From positions 8,020,671 through 8,084,670 of the forward strand of contig OZ038320.1 of the NCBI GenBank assembly GCA_964035795.1: a stretch of DNA of 64,000 nt. Direction: 5' to 3'. A program made the translations under genes and the position numbers. Below, piece after piece: positions 10,034-24,100 of this stretch. The stretch is from Pterobdella sp. o SKG-2022 (taxonomy: Eukaryota; Annelida; Clitellata; Hirudinida; Piscicolidae). The first letter of the stretch is position 1, and the number at the start of each line of letters is the position of its first letter. The notes below the pieces were generated by a model. The model searched no databases. It was not told the origin of the DNA and saw only the letters and a list, made by a program, of their open reading frames with translations.

Positions 10034-13000
10034 GTTAAATTTACATTTGAAAGAAGGCGGTTAGTATGAAAGTTTCAAGATAAATTTTGCCATTTTATTT
10101 CAAAGTTTTGTTAATATATATTCCCTTAGATTTTCAATAAGAGCTCAAAGTTTTACATAGGATTTGTGCTTTTTTAAAGATGCAACCAAATGTTTTGAAG
10201 TATTTTTTTTTATTAAAAAAATTTCAAATGGTTTTTATTTTACTAGATGACTTTATCTAAATGTTTCTTTGATCTCCAACAAACTAGATTGTTTTAAAAG
10301 AGAGGCATTAACTAAAAAACAATCTCTTGTTACAGATATTTCTCTCAAACATTGTTTTATTTCTCATGTTATTTTGAATCTTTGGCTAAACAGGGATTAA
10401 AACCTTAAACTGCTGCTTAAGATTTTATCAATGGGGCATCTAGACCTTCATTTAAGACTTTTTTAGCTTTCACGTCACTTTGTTTGAATTCCTATGCACG
10501 TGTGGTTGTTTTCTGAATGGTTAATAAAATTCGAAAAAAGCTAATATTTGTTAAACCCATGAAAACGATTTTTGAGAATCATTGAATAATTCCCTGATAA
10601 AAAGTTCTAGTTATTTATGAAAAGTTAAAATCTTAAAGTATTTTTATTCTAATAGCTGCAAAGCATTTAAAAACGTCAAAACGAAATTTTTTAAAGCAGA
10701 ACCAAAAAACATAGAGAAAATTGCGATTAATTATAAATGATATTCAAATGATGAAAAAATATATAGAGCCATTTGTTTTGCTCACACATCAAGTAATCAA
10801 CATTGTAAATAACCATCCTTGAATAACTTCAGTTTTACACTTTAAAACTCCAAAAATAACAAAACGCATGCGAATGTATTTTTCGGGGATAAGGAAAACA
10901 AATTGTTGAAAGCCTTTATTAAAAACGAACTTAATCATTTTGATTTATATGCAAGAAATCTTCAATCAATCTCCATGAACCTGATGAAAAAAGCTCAAAT
11001 GTTTAAGCCTTTTCTCATAATATGTTTTACACGAAAAATTCTTTTCTTCTCTTGTTTTTATGCAATTTAAAAAAACTAGTAGATAAAAATTTCTATTATT
11101 TTAAAAATTTTAAACCAGTTTTTAAGCAGGTATGCTGGATAAGTGATTGCTTAGTTATTAATGTGAACAATTTCCGATGTTTAATGCTACCGCCGTAGAG
11201 TTTCGTGCTCAATTTCTTGTTTTGAATTTCATAATTTCATTTTTCTCTCATGTTATTGGGAGCTACCAAATTGAATTAAGTTATCAAATTTAAGATTTTT
11301 TTACAGTTTTTCGCTTTAAACGAAATTAAGAAAGAAGTTTTCACAAAATTTCAAAAACCTTATTATGTTCGTTATTTGTTAAAAATCACAGAATTCAGCT
11401 TTATTCTATCTTTAAGTTTTTGTCAATGAAATCTATACAAAAAAATTAGAGAATTTTTCATCTTATGTGCAATACTCTTAACTATGAGAACACCAAACAA
11501 TAGCGCCATCAATAATGAAGAAAACTATATTTTGAGGGATACTGTGACCAACTCATAAGTTGAGGATAGATTTTGTTATTTCGTTATTACCGCTTTGACT
11601 TTTATTACTGTAATTCTTTGATACTCCAATGAAAACTTCAATTAAAGAAACATTCAAGCTTTTTCGATCATAAACCGAATGACATTTACAATTACTAAGA
11701 AGAATTTTGACTTTTTGGAAAATTAACTTCTCTGAAGCACTTATTTTAAGAAAGATAATTGTTTAGTTTTTAAATGTGTGAATACTTCAAAATTGGTATG
11801 TGGGACTAATTGTTCTTTAAACTACTATGGCTTCTTTTATTGGAGCATCTATATTGAAGGCTTATAACGCAGATGCTTTTTATACTAGAGACGCATCTAT
11901 ATTGAGACTCATATTAGGTTGTAAATATAAATGTAGAAATTAAAAGTATTCCTGAAAGCGTAGAAAAACCTACAGGCTTACAATTGTTTATATATAATAA
12001 AAGAATTTTAATTGGTTTATATATCATTCGATTGAGTTAATTTTGTTTGCTGTTAAAAATCTGAAAAAAACTGGACTTTTTGAAAGTATTTGAGTAGTGT
12101 AAATTTTGTGATCTCAGTGCTTATGTAATCTGCTTATCTAATAAGCAAGAATTCTGAAAGTCATAAACGTTTTAATAGAAATTAAACTTTCTTAAAAATA
12201 TCTAGAAATATTGAAAATATGAATTGATATATAATTTTATTAAATTTTACTAAAATGCCGAACTTTTAGAATTGGAAATTTTCAAAAGCTCAAAAAACTT
12301 CCATCACAACTCTGCCGTCAATTTTCCTAAATTGGCTGTAAAGCAAACTGAAAATCTGCAAATCCAATTTATTGTGCATTAAAAGCTTCGCATATTGCTG
12401 ACCAGTTCTGATTCGAATTAATTAAAGCTTCTAAAGATTTAGCAACAATCAAATAAATCTTCTCAACTACGCAATAATCCCTCTTCCACCATTTCCACCA
12501 AACTAAATTTGTGCCTCAGTTCTTATGTTGCAAGTGACCAAAAGCGGCCAAAATAGCTTGCATTACAACCTGAATCACTTTAAAAAGTAACACTTTTGTT
12601 CGATTAATTTTTTATATGCTTTTATTTTTTTTTACAAACTTTTCATTGAACTTCACTAAACAAAAACACTTTTATGTTCACATAATATTACTTGATGAAG
12701 AACTTAAGAATGAAGTATAAAATTGCGTAAATACGTATGATCACCAATTTCATAGTAATGATAAAAATATAATACGTTTTTAAGAGATTTTCACATGGGT
12801 AAAAAAAAGAATGATATCAGATTGAGAGGCACCCATGGAAAACACATAATGGTACAAATATGCTTTCAAATCCTCAAATAAGAACTTGCAAGAGTTTTTA
12901 TTCAAAATCCTCTCAGCATGAAAATGTTATTAGAACAGAGAATTTATATGTTATGAATTAGAAGTATTTAAAATAGTTATTTTCAGACGATACATTGTAC

Positions 13001-14767
13001 GCTCTCTGCGCATACTTGGAATCTGCATAGAACCATTCTCTGCACATTATTTCTTCATTTGCTGCATCAAGATTTAATAACTTTTAATAAAGAGTCATTC
13101 TTTTCTCGAAATCATTTTTTCAGTTTTAGGCATCTAAAATTGTAATTTTTTGTAAAATTTGTTTATAAATCAAGAAATATTTTTTAAAATATAAAAAAAA
13201 TACTTTTCAAAAGTTTTGATACTTCAAAAAAACCTTTAAAGCTTCAGCATTTGTTTCGGTTTCGAGCACTTTTCAAACACTTTTTCATCTCAAAACTTCA
13301 CTTGAAGAATTCAGCATCAAAAACACAAACACCCAAACTTTGAATAATCCTATCCTTCATACTAATCATAATAAAATCAATATCTTTCATACACTCCGAG
13401 TTTCCTTCGGGGAGAAACTCTTCAACGTGGTGTAGTACTTATAATTGTTTCAAATAAGATTTTGTCTGTTTAATTGAAATAAAAAAAATTTGGTTACATA
13501 TTTGAATTGCAAATTCTGACTTTAATTTGTATTTAACTTCGGATAAATTATGTTTAAAGAAGCATTTCATGAAATGTGAAAAAATTCTCATCGCTACATT
13601 ATCAGACCGATATATCTTTTGTTTTTTACATTATATTTGCTAAGCAATGGTTTTATTTATATTTAGATTTCAAACAAAATTTCTAAACGGGACTTAGGGA
13701 CATCTTTATTACGGAATACTTGTCAATTTTCCTTTGAAGAACCTGCCACTCACTTTAGAAGTCGTGATTATTTTTAGAATTTTATTTTTTCGTACACTTG
13801 TTTTGCATAAAGTTGATTTTATCTTATAAAAATTAAAAAAAAACTCAAATTTTTGTTAACATCGGACAAATTGAATTCAACCGCAATGCTTTAGCATCAA
13901 ATACAACATTTCAAAACAAATACTCCAGTAGAGTTAACTGAATAACAATATAAAACAGAATTTGAGTTAAATATACAAACTTTTCAAAAATAAAACAAGA
14001 AAGCTCTAATTTTAATCATGACTGAAGTCAACATAGAAGCCATCTCACCACGTAACCTCGCATGACTTACACTCATGTCACATTTCCCAAGCACTTTTAT
14101 ACAAAAACTTGATATACATCAAATCATTAAATAAAAACTAATAAAAAATAATATAGTTATTTGTGAGAATGTTCTTAGAATTTAAAATAAAGCTCGAACT
14201 TTGTCTATTCTAGCCATTAAGACTCAATCAGAATTTTCAACATTACACAAAGTTCGCCATGTTTTTAGCAAATTGGGCTAAAAATTAATTCTATACACAA
14301 ATAAAATTGGATTTTTCAATTTTTCTATAATTACTACTTCTTTCATAGAATTCCGTTCTGAGTTCTACAATAACGTAGCATTATTAGATCAATCATCAAA
14401 GTGACATATAACCATTACTGTAATATTGCATAATAAAGTTAACTACACTAAAATAGAAGTGAATGGATACTATTAAAATAAAAAAGCGTACAAAAGAAAG
14501 CAGAATAAAAAGTTTTCTTCAACAACTTAGCATGAATATCTTAAAAGTTTAAACCTTACTACAGTGTGTTGAGACTTTATATTGTTAATATCTGATGGAA
14601 AGTTTTTGAGGGGTCAAAGCAACTCACCATACGCTCAAAACTATATACTATAATTCATGAAAATTTCATCAAAAGAAATGAACTGATAAAAACTATTGCA
14701 AAATTTTTAATCGCAAGATGTTCAGGCTTTCTATAACATGCTTTTCAAGCATTAACAAAAATAAAAA

Positions 14768-14798
14768 TTTATTAAGCAACGAAGCTTTTCGTAAGTAG
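14768..14798 (+). repeat. dispersed repeat family, copy C (module 2 only)
   Basis: Thirty-one bases match the reverse complement of 5235-5265 with one difference. The core is AACGAAGCTTTTCG, which is partly palindromic. The similarity to copy B runs on through AGAACTGACATT. Module 1 is absent beside it. Confidence 0.6.
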
Positions 14799-15162
14799 AA
14801 CTGACATTTATAAGTACACTTATGAAACAAGCTTAACTGTTATAGAGACATTTGTGTTTGTGACTCGTACATTTATAATTTGATATCTAATAAAACTAAA
14901 CCGAACCAAAAGTTGTAGATTCAGACTAGTAAAAAGAGTGAACATTTTTGAAACTCAAATAAAATATTCTCAAAACTGAATGCATTCAAAAAATCACCTC
15001 TCCCGGTCTAATTTATTCTAATACAAAAAAAAATTTTTTTGGATTTGAATTTCAGTCTCAGTAAATTCAATAAGTTGTATTGCGCTATTGACTATAAGCC
15101 CAAAAGCTGTCGTATTGTACAGTGTAGAAAGTACATATAACCAAATTCATAATCCTTTGCAG

Positions 15163-18100
15163 ATGCCTGAACAAAGCAACGATTACCGAGTGGTGGTGTT
15201 TGGATCGGGAAGTGTGGGCAAGAGTTCATTAGTGTTGAGGTTTGTACATGGGTGTATTTGCATGAAAACAATTTGAAGCATGAATTTCGTCTAGTGACTC
15301 AAGGAGAATTTCTTTCACTTATGAATCATATTGAATTGTGATAAGGTTTTGAGAGTTTCTAAGTGTTAAAGTTTGTTCTTTGAAAATATTGTGATAGGAA
15401 AGATAACTCCATATGTAGAAGTGATCATTGGGACAGTAACTTCAACTTATAAAAAATTTTGACAAACTTATGAACTTTAATGCATTGGGATAAGGTTTTA
15501 CTATCGAAAATTTTAGCTCAATTTCTTTTATAAAAGTGTTTAAAAAAAACTTTTCTCATAATTTGAGTCACTGTGAAAAATTGCAGTTATTAAAAGAACA
15601 TACGATATCTCTAAAAACACTAATTATGTGCATAAAATTATTAATGTTAAACAAAAAACTTGGTACACCAAAAATAATATAAAAACTTTTGTTTTAAATT
15701 TTGATAAAATAAATTGCAAAAATCAAAATATAACGGAAAAATAAAACAAAACTCAACTAGCACCGAAATCAATTTGAAAGAAAACTTATAAAGTCTCAAA
15801 CCACCATCTATTCTTTATTTCTTATGAATTAATTGTTTGTCCTTGCGTCTATTTTTATCTTTAATCGCCAAAAGCATTTTTTCTTCGGTACTATTGCACT
15901 GCGTATAACCACACGCATGGCTTCTCAATGCATGACTTACAGTGCGGTGTTTTGGTTCTTTAGTACGTTCAGATGTGAGGTTGTTTAGGTGTTTCTATAA
16001 TTTATCAATAATTTTTTATTAAAGTAAAAATTGATTTGATCTCCAATTTATTTTCACTTTATTTTTTGAAACAGTGCTTTTATTGTAAACAAGAATCGAA
16101 ATTAGTCTGATATTATTGACAAATAAACAATGGTATTTTTTGAAAGCTTTAAGCTCAAGTACAGTGTTTTTAATCACAAGCTCACATTTAAGTTACATTT
16201 TTTAAATTCTCAGTAATATTCCAATTAATATATTAATTGATCTATATTTTCTTAGTCCCGTGTCAATGGGTCTAAAAGTAATCTAATTCGAAATATTCTC
16301 ATATAGAAAACTGTGAAATAATGTAAAAAATTAGATTAAAAAAACAAGTGTATTTCAAATGAATTTCGACAATAAACTCTTTCGAAAATGCTTTGAACAT
16401 ACTCATTGCTTTAGGGGTTTTGAATAGAATTTATGATGCAGTAGAACTTTTAATAGCATTTCATATTATTTAGCTTTTCATAGCAACTTCACCAGCTTTT
16501 TTTCTTGAATTTGAACATTTTAGTTGGAACTTTTGGAAAATTTAGTGACAAGATCTTTTAAGTTTTTTTCCTCTCAGTTATAGATTCAATATTGTTTTTC
16601 TCACGTTTTATGAAAGAATTATTATTGGTTATTTATTTGTTATTCAAATAATATTAAGGTTTTTAAACTCAAATTTTACCAAAAACTTATTTTTCGGACT
16701 TTTAAAAAACTTTTTTATAAATTGGAAAACTAAAAAGTTTTAAACAAAACGATGTCTTTTCATCCCTTCCATTGTTCTATGAGTTTCATCATGAATTGTT
16801 TTTGGGCATTTTCAAGTTTTTCAACAAACAAAATTTTTCTTGATCTTATTTTTTTTGTGGTTTCTTTGAAGTCAAAACTCTCTTCTTTTGTTTGACTTGT
16901 TCTCAGCTTTTGCTCTTCACGACAGAAAATCCAATCACACCAAAATAACGCGGATTTTGAAGCATTTCAATCTACATAGTTGAATGATTTTATTACAAGT
17001 ATTCCAAGTTATAAAGATATTTTAAAAATTTTTTCAAAATTGTAGAACAAAGCTGAATTTTTTTAATGAATGAGCCATAATTTATTAACTAAGCGAGTAT
17101 GATGAAGTTTTTTTTACCTCAACTTTGAATGAACGCATTTTTTCAAAACATACTTCATAGCTCAATGTACGAAACTCAAGTTTATAAAAACACACCATGG
17201 TCCTAAAAAGCTAATTCTGTTTTTAGAGTTGCTTAAAAGTCTTTTTTAACTACCTAGAAAACGTTGAACAAAGAATTTAAAAAAGATGAAAGCACTCACT
17301 TCCAAAAAAGCATTATTTCATACGCTACTGTTCAAATGGTGTTGAAAGAGCATTGCGTTACACAATAACGGTTATATGAATAGATACGCCAAGGAGGTTT
17401 GAACCCACAAAAATATGATAGAAAACTTTGAAGACAGAGTAGTTTTGAAATCATATAATTCTTTTATTATAACTATCATTTTCTAGATAGTTGAAAATAT
17501 TCTGAATTTGACAGGTTATTTTTATAATTCAAAACATTAACAGTATTATTAATGAAAAACCCCTTTTCTGTTTGTTGTTTCTACACAGAAGATTGATGTT
17601 TCATTAAACATTTACCACTATTTCATCCATTATTTTATATCATTTTCATCATAGTTTATTATTATCCTTATTATTTATTATATTTCTAGTTATTTGACCA
17701 ACTTCTTTGAAACATTTGCCTCTTTGATTTATTTCAAAAAACTTCGAACTTAAAAAATGTCACCTCTCTTTATATTTTTACTTTTCAAGTTTTTTTGACT
17801 GTGGCTTAGAAACACTCAAGTTCAAGTCACTTTTACCCCATTTGTATTGTATTGGTCTTTTTGGTGTGTGTAAACTATTTGATAGTATAAACGCCGTTAC
17901 CGGGCTATTTTATTATTTATAATTTTATAGCATTTAAAACATTTATTTCACGTTTTTTTCTCATAAATTTTGACTAATTCATGATTAAACTGAAAACAAC
18001 AAAGTTTGAAAATGTTTTTCAAAATGAGTAGTAAGCACAAAAATTGGCCTTGTATGCATACTATGAAGGCGTTTCAGCATGGCCTTGAACACATCGCCTT

Positions 18101-21100
18101 CCATAGGCCTGCTCAACCAGACTCCTTTTTCTGTGATGATTGAAGTAGAGTTTTTCGTCCACTGTCGCATCACTATTTAATGAAAATTTAAATTATAGTT
18201 TTTTTTTCGTATTTTAAAAATAATATGCCGAATAACTTGAAAGAAAACTTATTAGAGCGTTTTGAATATGATCAGATACGAAAAAAAATATATATCACAT
18301 TGTGACCCACACAGTCTAAATTTTTGTTTATATCCACATTTCAATGTGACTATGTGAGTTAAAATTTTTTTAAAAACTATCTTTTAATTAAAACTATTAC
18401 GTTTTAATTTAAAACTGTCAAAAACCTTGTTTCAATCTATAGCTTACGAAAAATTTCAAACTTCTAATTTTTCCTTTAATTTATTCAAATTTTCCATTAA
18501 AATTATTAATTCAATTTTTTAAAAGTTTTTCAATGTTTTTCAAAACGGGTGGTGAGAAGAATCTAATGAGCCAATATGATACAGAGCATACAAAATATGA
18601 ATTCTTTCACTTGCACAAAATAAATAAGAGATTATATAGCTAACATATCAAACTGTATCAGATTATTTTATCTTACAGCTCTAAACTAATATAATTCACT
18701 GGTTCTATATACTACTCCAATTACAACCATTAATCATCATGTGAGTTCGATGATCACACACAGATTTGTTCGAGGAACGTTCAGAGAAAACTATGTGCCC
18801 ACTGTTGAAGATACATACAGACAAGTCATTTCATGTAATAAACAGGTGTGTGAAATAAACTATTAGTATAGATGTTCAAATGGTAGATCATTAAAGATGA
18901 TGAGTAGTGAATGGGTGGTTACTTTTGCCATAGAAGACAACGTCTTGTTTGGTATGTGTAATGTGAAATATAATATTTCTAAAAAACTACATGCATTTTA
19001 ACTATGTTTTTTAGATTCAGCTATGTTATTTAAATTCTACTGTTTTTCAAAAATTTTACTCAAAAAAGAGCCCAGTTGGCTGTTTGATATAAGAGCATTT
19101 CAAACAAAGTTTATTTAACTTTAATATAAATTTTTCACTCGATCTCTCCTTAACTATTCTTATGAGAGTATTATCAACTCTTGGAAATAATTTTTTGAAA
19201 TTTGTTCGTCATTATGAAAACTTATTTTGAAAAAACCATGAATATTTGATTATTCAGAGAAATTTTTGAAAGAGAATTCAGAATTTTTTCATAAAGTTTA
19301 ATGTTTAATTGAAGAAATTTTTCAATACTTGGTTTTCAAGTTTCAACATTGTTGAAAATTAATTTGAATTTTTTTAAATAAAAAGAAAAAAATTTTTCCA
19401 GCAAATTTTGTTTATAAAAATTGCATTGAAATTCCAACGAATCATCAATTTATTCATAAATCATCCACATTAGAAGAGTTTGTCACGTAAATTTCTAATA
19501 TTTTTGAATATTGTCTCAACATTGGTCACTTAGTTATGTACAGACGATTTCAAAAGCATATAGCTTCGAAACTCACGTTGCTTTTAAAGTTTTCCAAAAA
19601 AAGATTTTTAAATTTCAATTCCCCATTTTAGGGCTATTTTGAAATAAAATTACTATAGAGGTTTTGTGGAACTATTTATATTGATTAGTGAGCTTCAATC
19701 AACTTCAACTGAGGCGAAAAGAATTTCAAGTGAAACTAAGTTTTACCTCTGAATTTAAAGAATGCATAAAAGGGAATCATTATTGAGACACAACAAGTTT
19801 AATTTCCAGCTTCAATCAAGATGTCTGTTAACAACTTTCTAAAACTCAATGGTCAAACTTCCAAGATGTTTGCCTCCGTATTGAAATTCATTAACTATAT
19901 CAATATCCTATACTACCCCATGCATATAAATGCTTTTTTTTATTTCTAAAGCTTTTTCTTATAATAAGTCGGTCATCATGCCGTCTAAAACAGCGGTTTC
20001 ATTTGTGAAAGCTTTGATTTTCACAGAGCAATTTGTAAATTGAACCTCTTGTTCACGTTGAGGGACAGAAGAAAAAATCCCTTTGTTCAGATATTTAATC
20101 TTTAAAGTACACATTTTTTTGATATTTGAAAATGCCATTTGTTTAAATGTTTCAAAGAAACAAGAAGCTTTGCACTTGAACAAATAAATATTTCAGCAAA
20201 GAGTTTTATTGTCAGCCATCGTTTATAGGCTATAGTTATTTAATGTCCATGTTTCTACTTGGGGCAAGGTACCATTTCCTAGAGCCATTTCTTGAATGAT
20301 ATTCTTCCATTTATTTATGGTCCATCTTTAATATTTCAGCTTGCTTTGCGCTTTTACATTTACGTACAAAAATCATTAAAAATTTTTAATGTTTTAAATT
20401 GAGGTTTATGAAAGCATTAGTATCCATTTCATCACATTTTTATCAAAATGTATATTCTAGAATTCTGTTCTCAAGGAATAAAAACAAAAATTTTGAAAAA
20501 CTGAAGTTTTTTATAGAGGCTTTGATATTCTATTGGGTTTATATACATTTATATGTTTTGTTGGAGTAAATTGTAGGTTTTCTTGCTCTATTTTTGTTTT
20601 CAAACCTCACTAGACTTAGCCTATTTTTCGATTTCACTGAAGCCCTGTAAACTTGAGATGCTAATTTTAAAATCTTTAGTTATTTTGTCTATGAATTGTT
20701 TCGATTCAACAATCCTTTGATTTGCCATATATTCTCACATTTTTCTGAAAGTTTTTCAAGCCAGCTTCAAAATAACCTCATTTATATGATAGAAGTTATT
20801 TATTATTTGCTCAAAATTGTATTATATCAAATTTTTTCCTCCTATGTACACTACCTACACAATCAATACGCTTGAAGCGTGCACGACGTACAGGCGATCT
20901 ATTTGCAAACACATGAACACGTCTTGTATCATACATTAATAACTCCATTTCTAACCTATACCTTCAGCACTTTTATGTCTCAAACTGTTTTTCTGTTATC
21001 CCATATAATTCTATTTTTGTTGGCGTTTATTTTTAGTTCAATGGTTAAAAGTAGAATTTAAATTTTTTTTATGATTTTTAAAGCGAGTTTTGGACTTTTA

Positions 21101-24100
21101 AAGTAAATATTGTATTTTTTGGAAGATATTAAATTATTGGAAATCGTTACCTGAATGTTCATTTTGAATCTGTATCAATTGATCTTGGCTCAAAAAGCAA
21201 TGTAGCTAACGAGGTCTGAACAAAATTGCCAAGCCTCAAAATTAAATCTTTAATTTTTAATGAGATTCACATGATTCATGAAGGAAACTTTAAGTAGCAA
21301 AAATTTTCGAATATATCATTTTGAAACTCAAATTTCTTCCGTCAACTTCTGTAAAAAGTGGTTTTTCATCTTTTTTCAGCCAGTAGGTTTGAAGTGCCAT
21401 TAAAAATTCAGCTAAAAAAATACTTCTTGAAAAAAATATAATGTATAAAAGAGATTATAGTGCAAATGTATTCTTGTTTATTATCTACTTTTTGTATCAA
21501 ATTTTTTTTAGTGTATCAGCGCCCCATAATCTTTCTAATTGATGAACAGAACGATTAAGTTAATTGTCTACTACTCCATCATGATTTACGCCACCTTTGT
21601 GACTAATAGCTAAATATTAAGTTGGTGAGTCTTTAAGCCTAAAAACTGTTTTAGAGGAATTAAAAATTTGAATGATATCCCAACATAAAATTTCGTTATC
21701 TAAGAAAATCCTGGAAGCATTTAAAAAGTATTAGTCATGTTGATAATGGCAGTTTTAACCTTTATGAGTATAAATTATAATGAAAAGAAGAAAAAGACGA
21801 AGGGAATATTAACTTTAGTATGAGGTTTATAACAGTAACAAACGGCAATATAATTATGAAAATGATGATTATGTTTGAATCAAAAACAAATAATTCATGA
21901 AAATAAACACGAAATTGAAGCTTCATTTCTTAAGGTACGAAATTTTTCGATTTCTTAAAAAAATTATTAGCATGATAAGTCGAAGAGCTCGGTACCTTAA
22001 CAATTATATATTCATAACCTTTCCTTTTTTCTTCTACCATCATTCGCAGGCTTTAGTTATCACACATAAATTTCTATATGAACAAAATAATATATTATAA
22101 AAAAATTGAAAAATCTTTTTTTCTATAATTTTTTTCATAAAATGTATGAACGAAAGTGGTTTTTATAATTTCGGCGAACGCTGTAAACTTAAAATTTTGC
22201 TATCAAAGATTCACAGCGTTTTGTGGTCGAACAGGCATTAATACTTCAATTAGGCACATCAAACCGATTGTGTTTAACTAAACAAGCAACACCATTTATG
22301 CTGGAATTAAAGGATTGTTTTCACGGAAATAACTTTTTACATAACATTTCCAATATTGTTTTGTAATCAACTATAAAAAAGCATTACAGAATGCAAAAAT
22401 GATATATGAATCTCACATTTAACTTTATATTTTTTCAATATTTAGTTTATTATTGCACTTAATAGGAATATATTTTAACGTCTGTAACCAACAAAAGCTG
22501 AAAGACTTATCTCAAAGTGGTCATACAGTAATTACCTTAATTTCAGTAATTAACGTTTACTTTCGAGCTTTGTAGGGCTATCAATATAGAGAAAATAAAA
22601 ACCATTGAAAATAAAATTTTTCCTCAATTTTAAACTTTTTTTTAATACGAAAGACTAAACGAAAATTCAAAAGTTCATGAAGCGTTATATAGCATTTTTG
22701 CACCCTGTATAGCAAATACAAAATTTAACTAAAAAATACTCCACCAACAAAAGAAAGTGGATAAGTCTACCAGAGACAAATGCTTTGAAACTCAACCAAC
22801 CTAACATAGTCTATCAAATCCATTGAAACCCACCTCACACAGGTGTGTACGCTAGAGATCACAGACACAACTGGCAGTCATCAGTTCCCTGCTATGCAAC
22901 GACTCTCCATCTCCAAAGGCCACGCCTTCATCCTCGTCTACTCTGTTGCTTCCAAGTTGGTGCTTTTTTGTGCTATTATATGTATTGAAATGGTTTGAAT
23001 GGTTTTTGATATGTGTTGCTTGAAGGTTCTTTAGTTGCGGTAGGTTTTTGGTGGATGGTTAATAAAGACCATTGTTAATAAAGTTTTTTCTCTTAAAAGT
23101 TATCTTTGGGTAACTTAGCTTCATTAGGCTGATTGATTAAGACTTTAAAAAATATACGCTGATTCGTTAAAAGATTTCAACTGTCAAATTTCTACTTAAT
23201 TTTGAATAAAATGTATAAAACATATTCTATAGATTTATCTCTAAACATTTTAGCTTTAATAGGCTTATTGAAAAATATATCATAATATCTACATCATCTT
23301 GAAAGACTCCATTCATCGAAATCTATATTCAGTTTAAATAAATCTACAATAAACATAATGTTAATAAAATAAAAATGATTTAATAAACGTTTTTTATAAG
23401 TAACCGTAGGCTGAAGTTAAGTATTAAAAATTCAAGCTGAAAGAAGATAGTTCGTATTAAGTAGATTCCGATTAGTTTAAAGCTCTGAGGTTGTTGAAAT
23501 TAAGTGTTGAAAATATTACGTGGGAAAAATGTTTATTGAGTAAAACAAAGGTAGTTCTATGTCTTCTAGAAGGTGTTTTCAAATGTTTTCCCTCATTTAT
23601 AGAATGCGTTTTGTGATGACCAAAAACAATAGGAGAGCTTTTAGATTTTTCGACTTAAAACTAAATATATATAGAATAAAATCGAACTTCATTAAGAAAA
23701 AATTTAATTTGAAACAAAATTAAATAAACTGTTAATATGAAACATTCCCAATTTTTTTAAAATTTAAAATTATTTTATGCTTGAAGAAGTGTAGTATTTG
23801 TAACGTTTGAATGGAATTAGTCCGGACTAGTTAAATTGGAAATATCCTTTCAAAAACACTTTTGACAAAATATATATTTTAAAATTTTATTTTACATTTC
23901 ATCAATAAAGCTTCAAGAAAAATTAGTTCCAACCTGATTGCATGTATTTTTGAAGCATTATGAAAAATGATGGTTCCTCATCATTGTTATCATTCAGTCT
24001 TCAATAAAAGTTTTCAAATAAAAAACTCACAAAAAAAAATGATAAATACGGCAAAAAAAATTTTCATGTTGTGTTTGCACCTAGTAATTATACACTATAT

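Larger units (their letters stand above)
8327..15162. other. 6.8 kb intergenic region between BBS5 and DIRAS
   Basis: No coding exon could be supported on either strand. The region holds a SINE (about 9215-9365) and two members of a dispersed repeat family (9951-10033 and 14768-14798). BBS5 and the DIRAS gene diverge from here, so it should hold both promoters and any 5' untranslated exons, but I cannot place them. Confidence 0.5.

Noticed and set aside
13390..13425. Small hairpin-like GAGTTTCC..GAAACTC considered as a structured RNA or histone-type stem-loop
   Set aside because: The stem is only six pairs before bulges and no histone gene is near.
17985..18173. Minus-strand open frame inside the first DIRAS intron
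   Set aside because: No splice partners or known relatives; a short resemblance between 18009 and 18531 was too weak to call a repeat.
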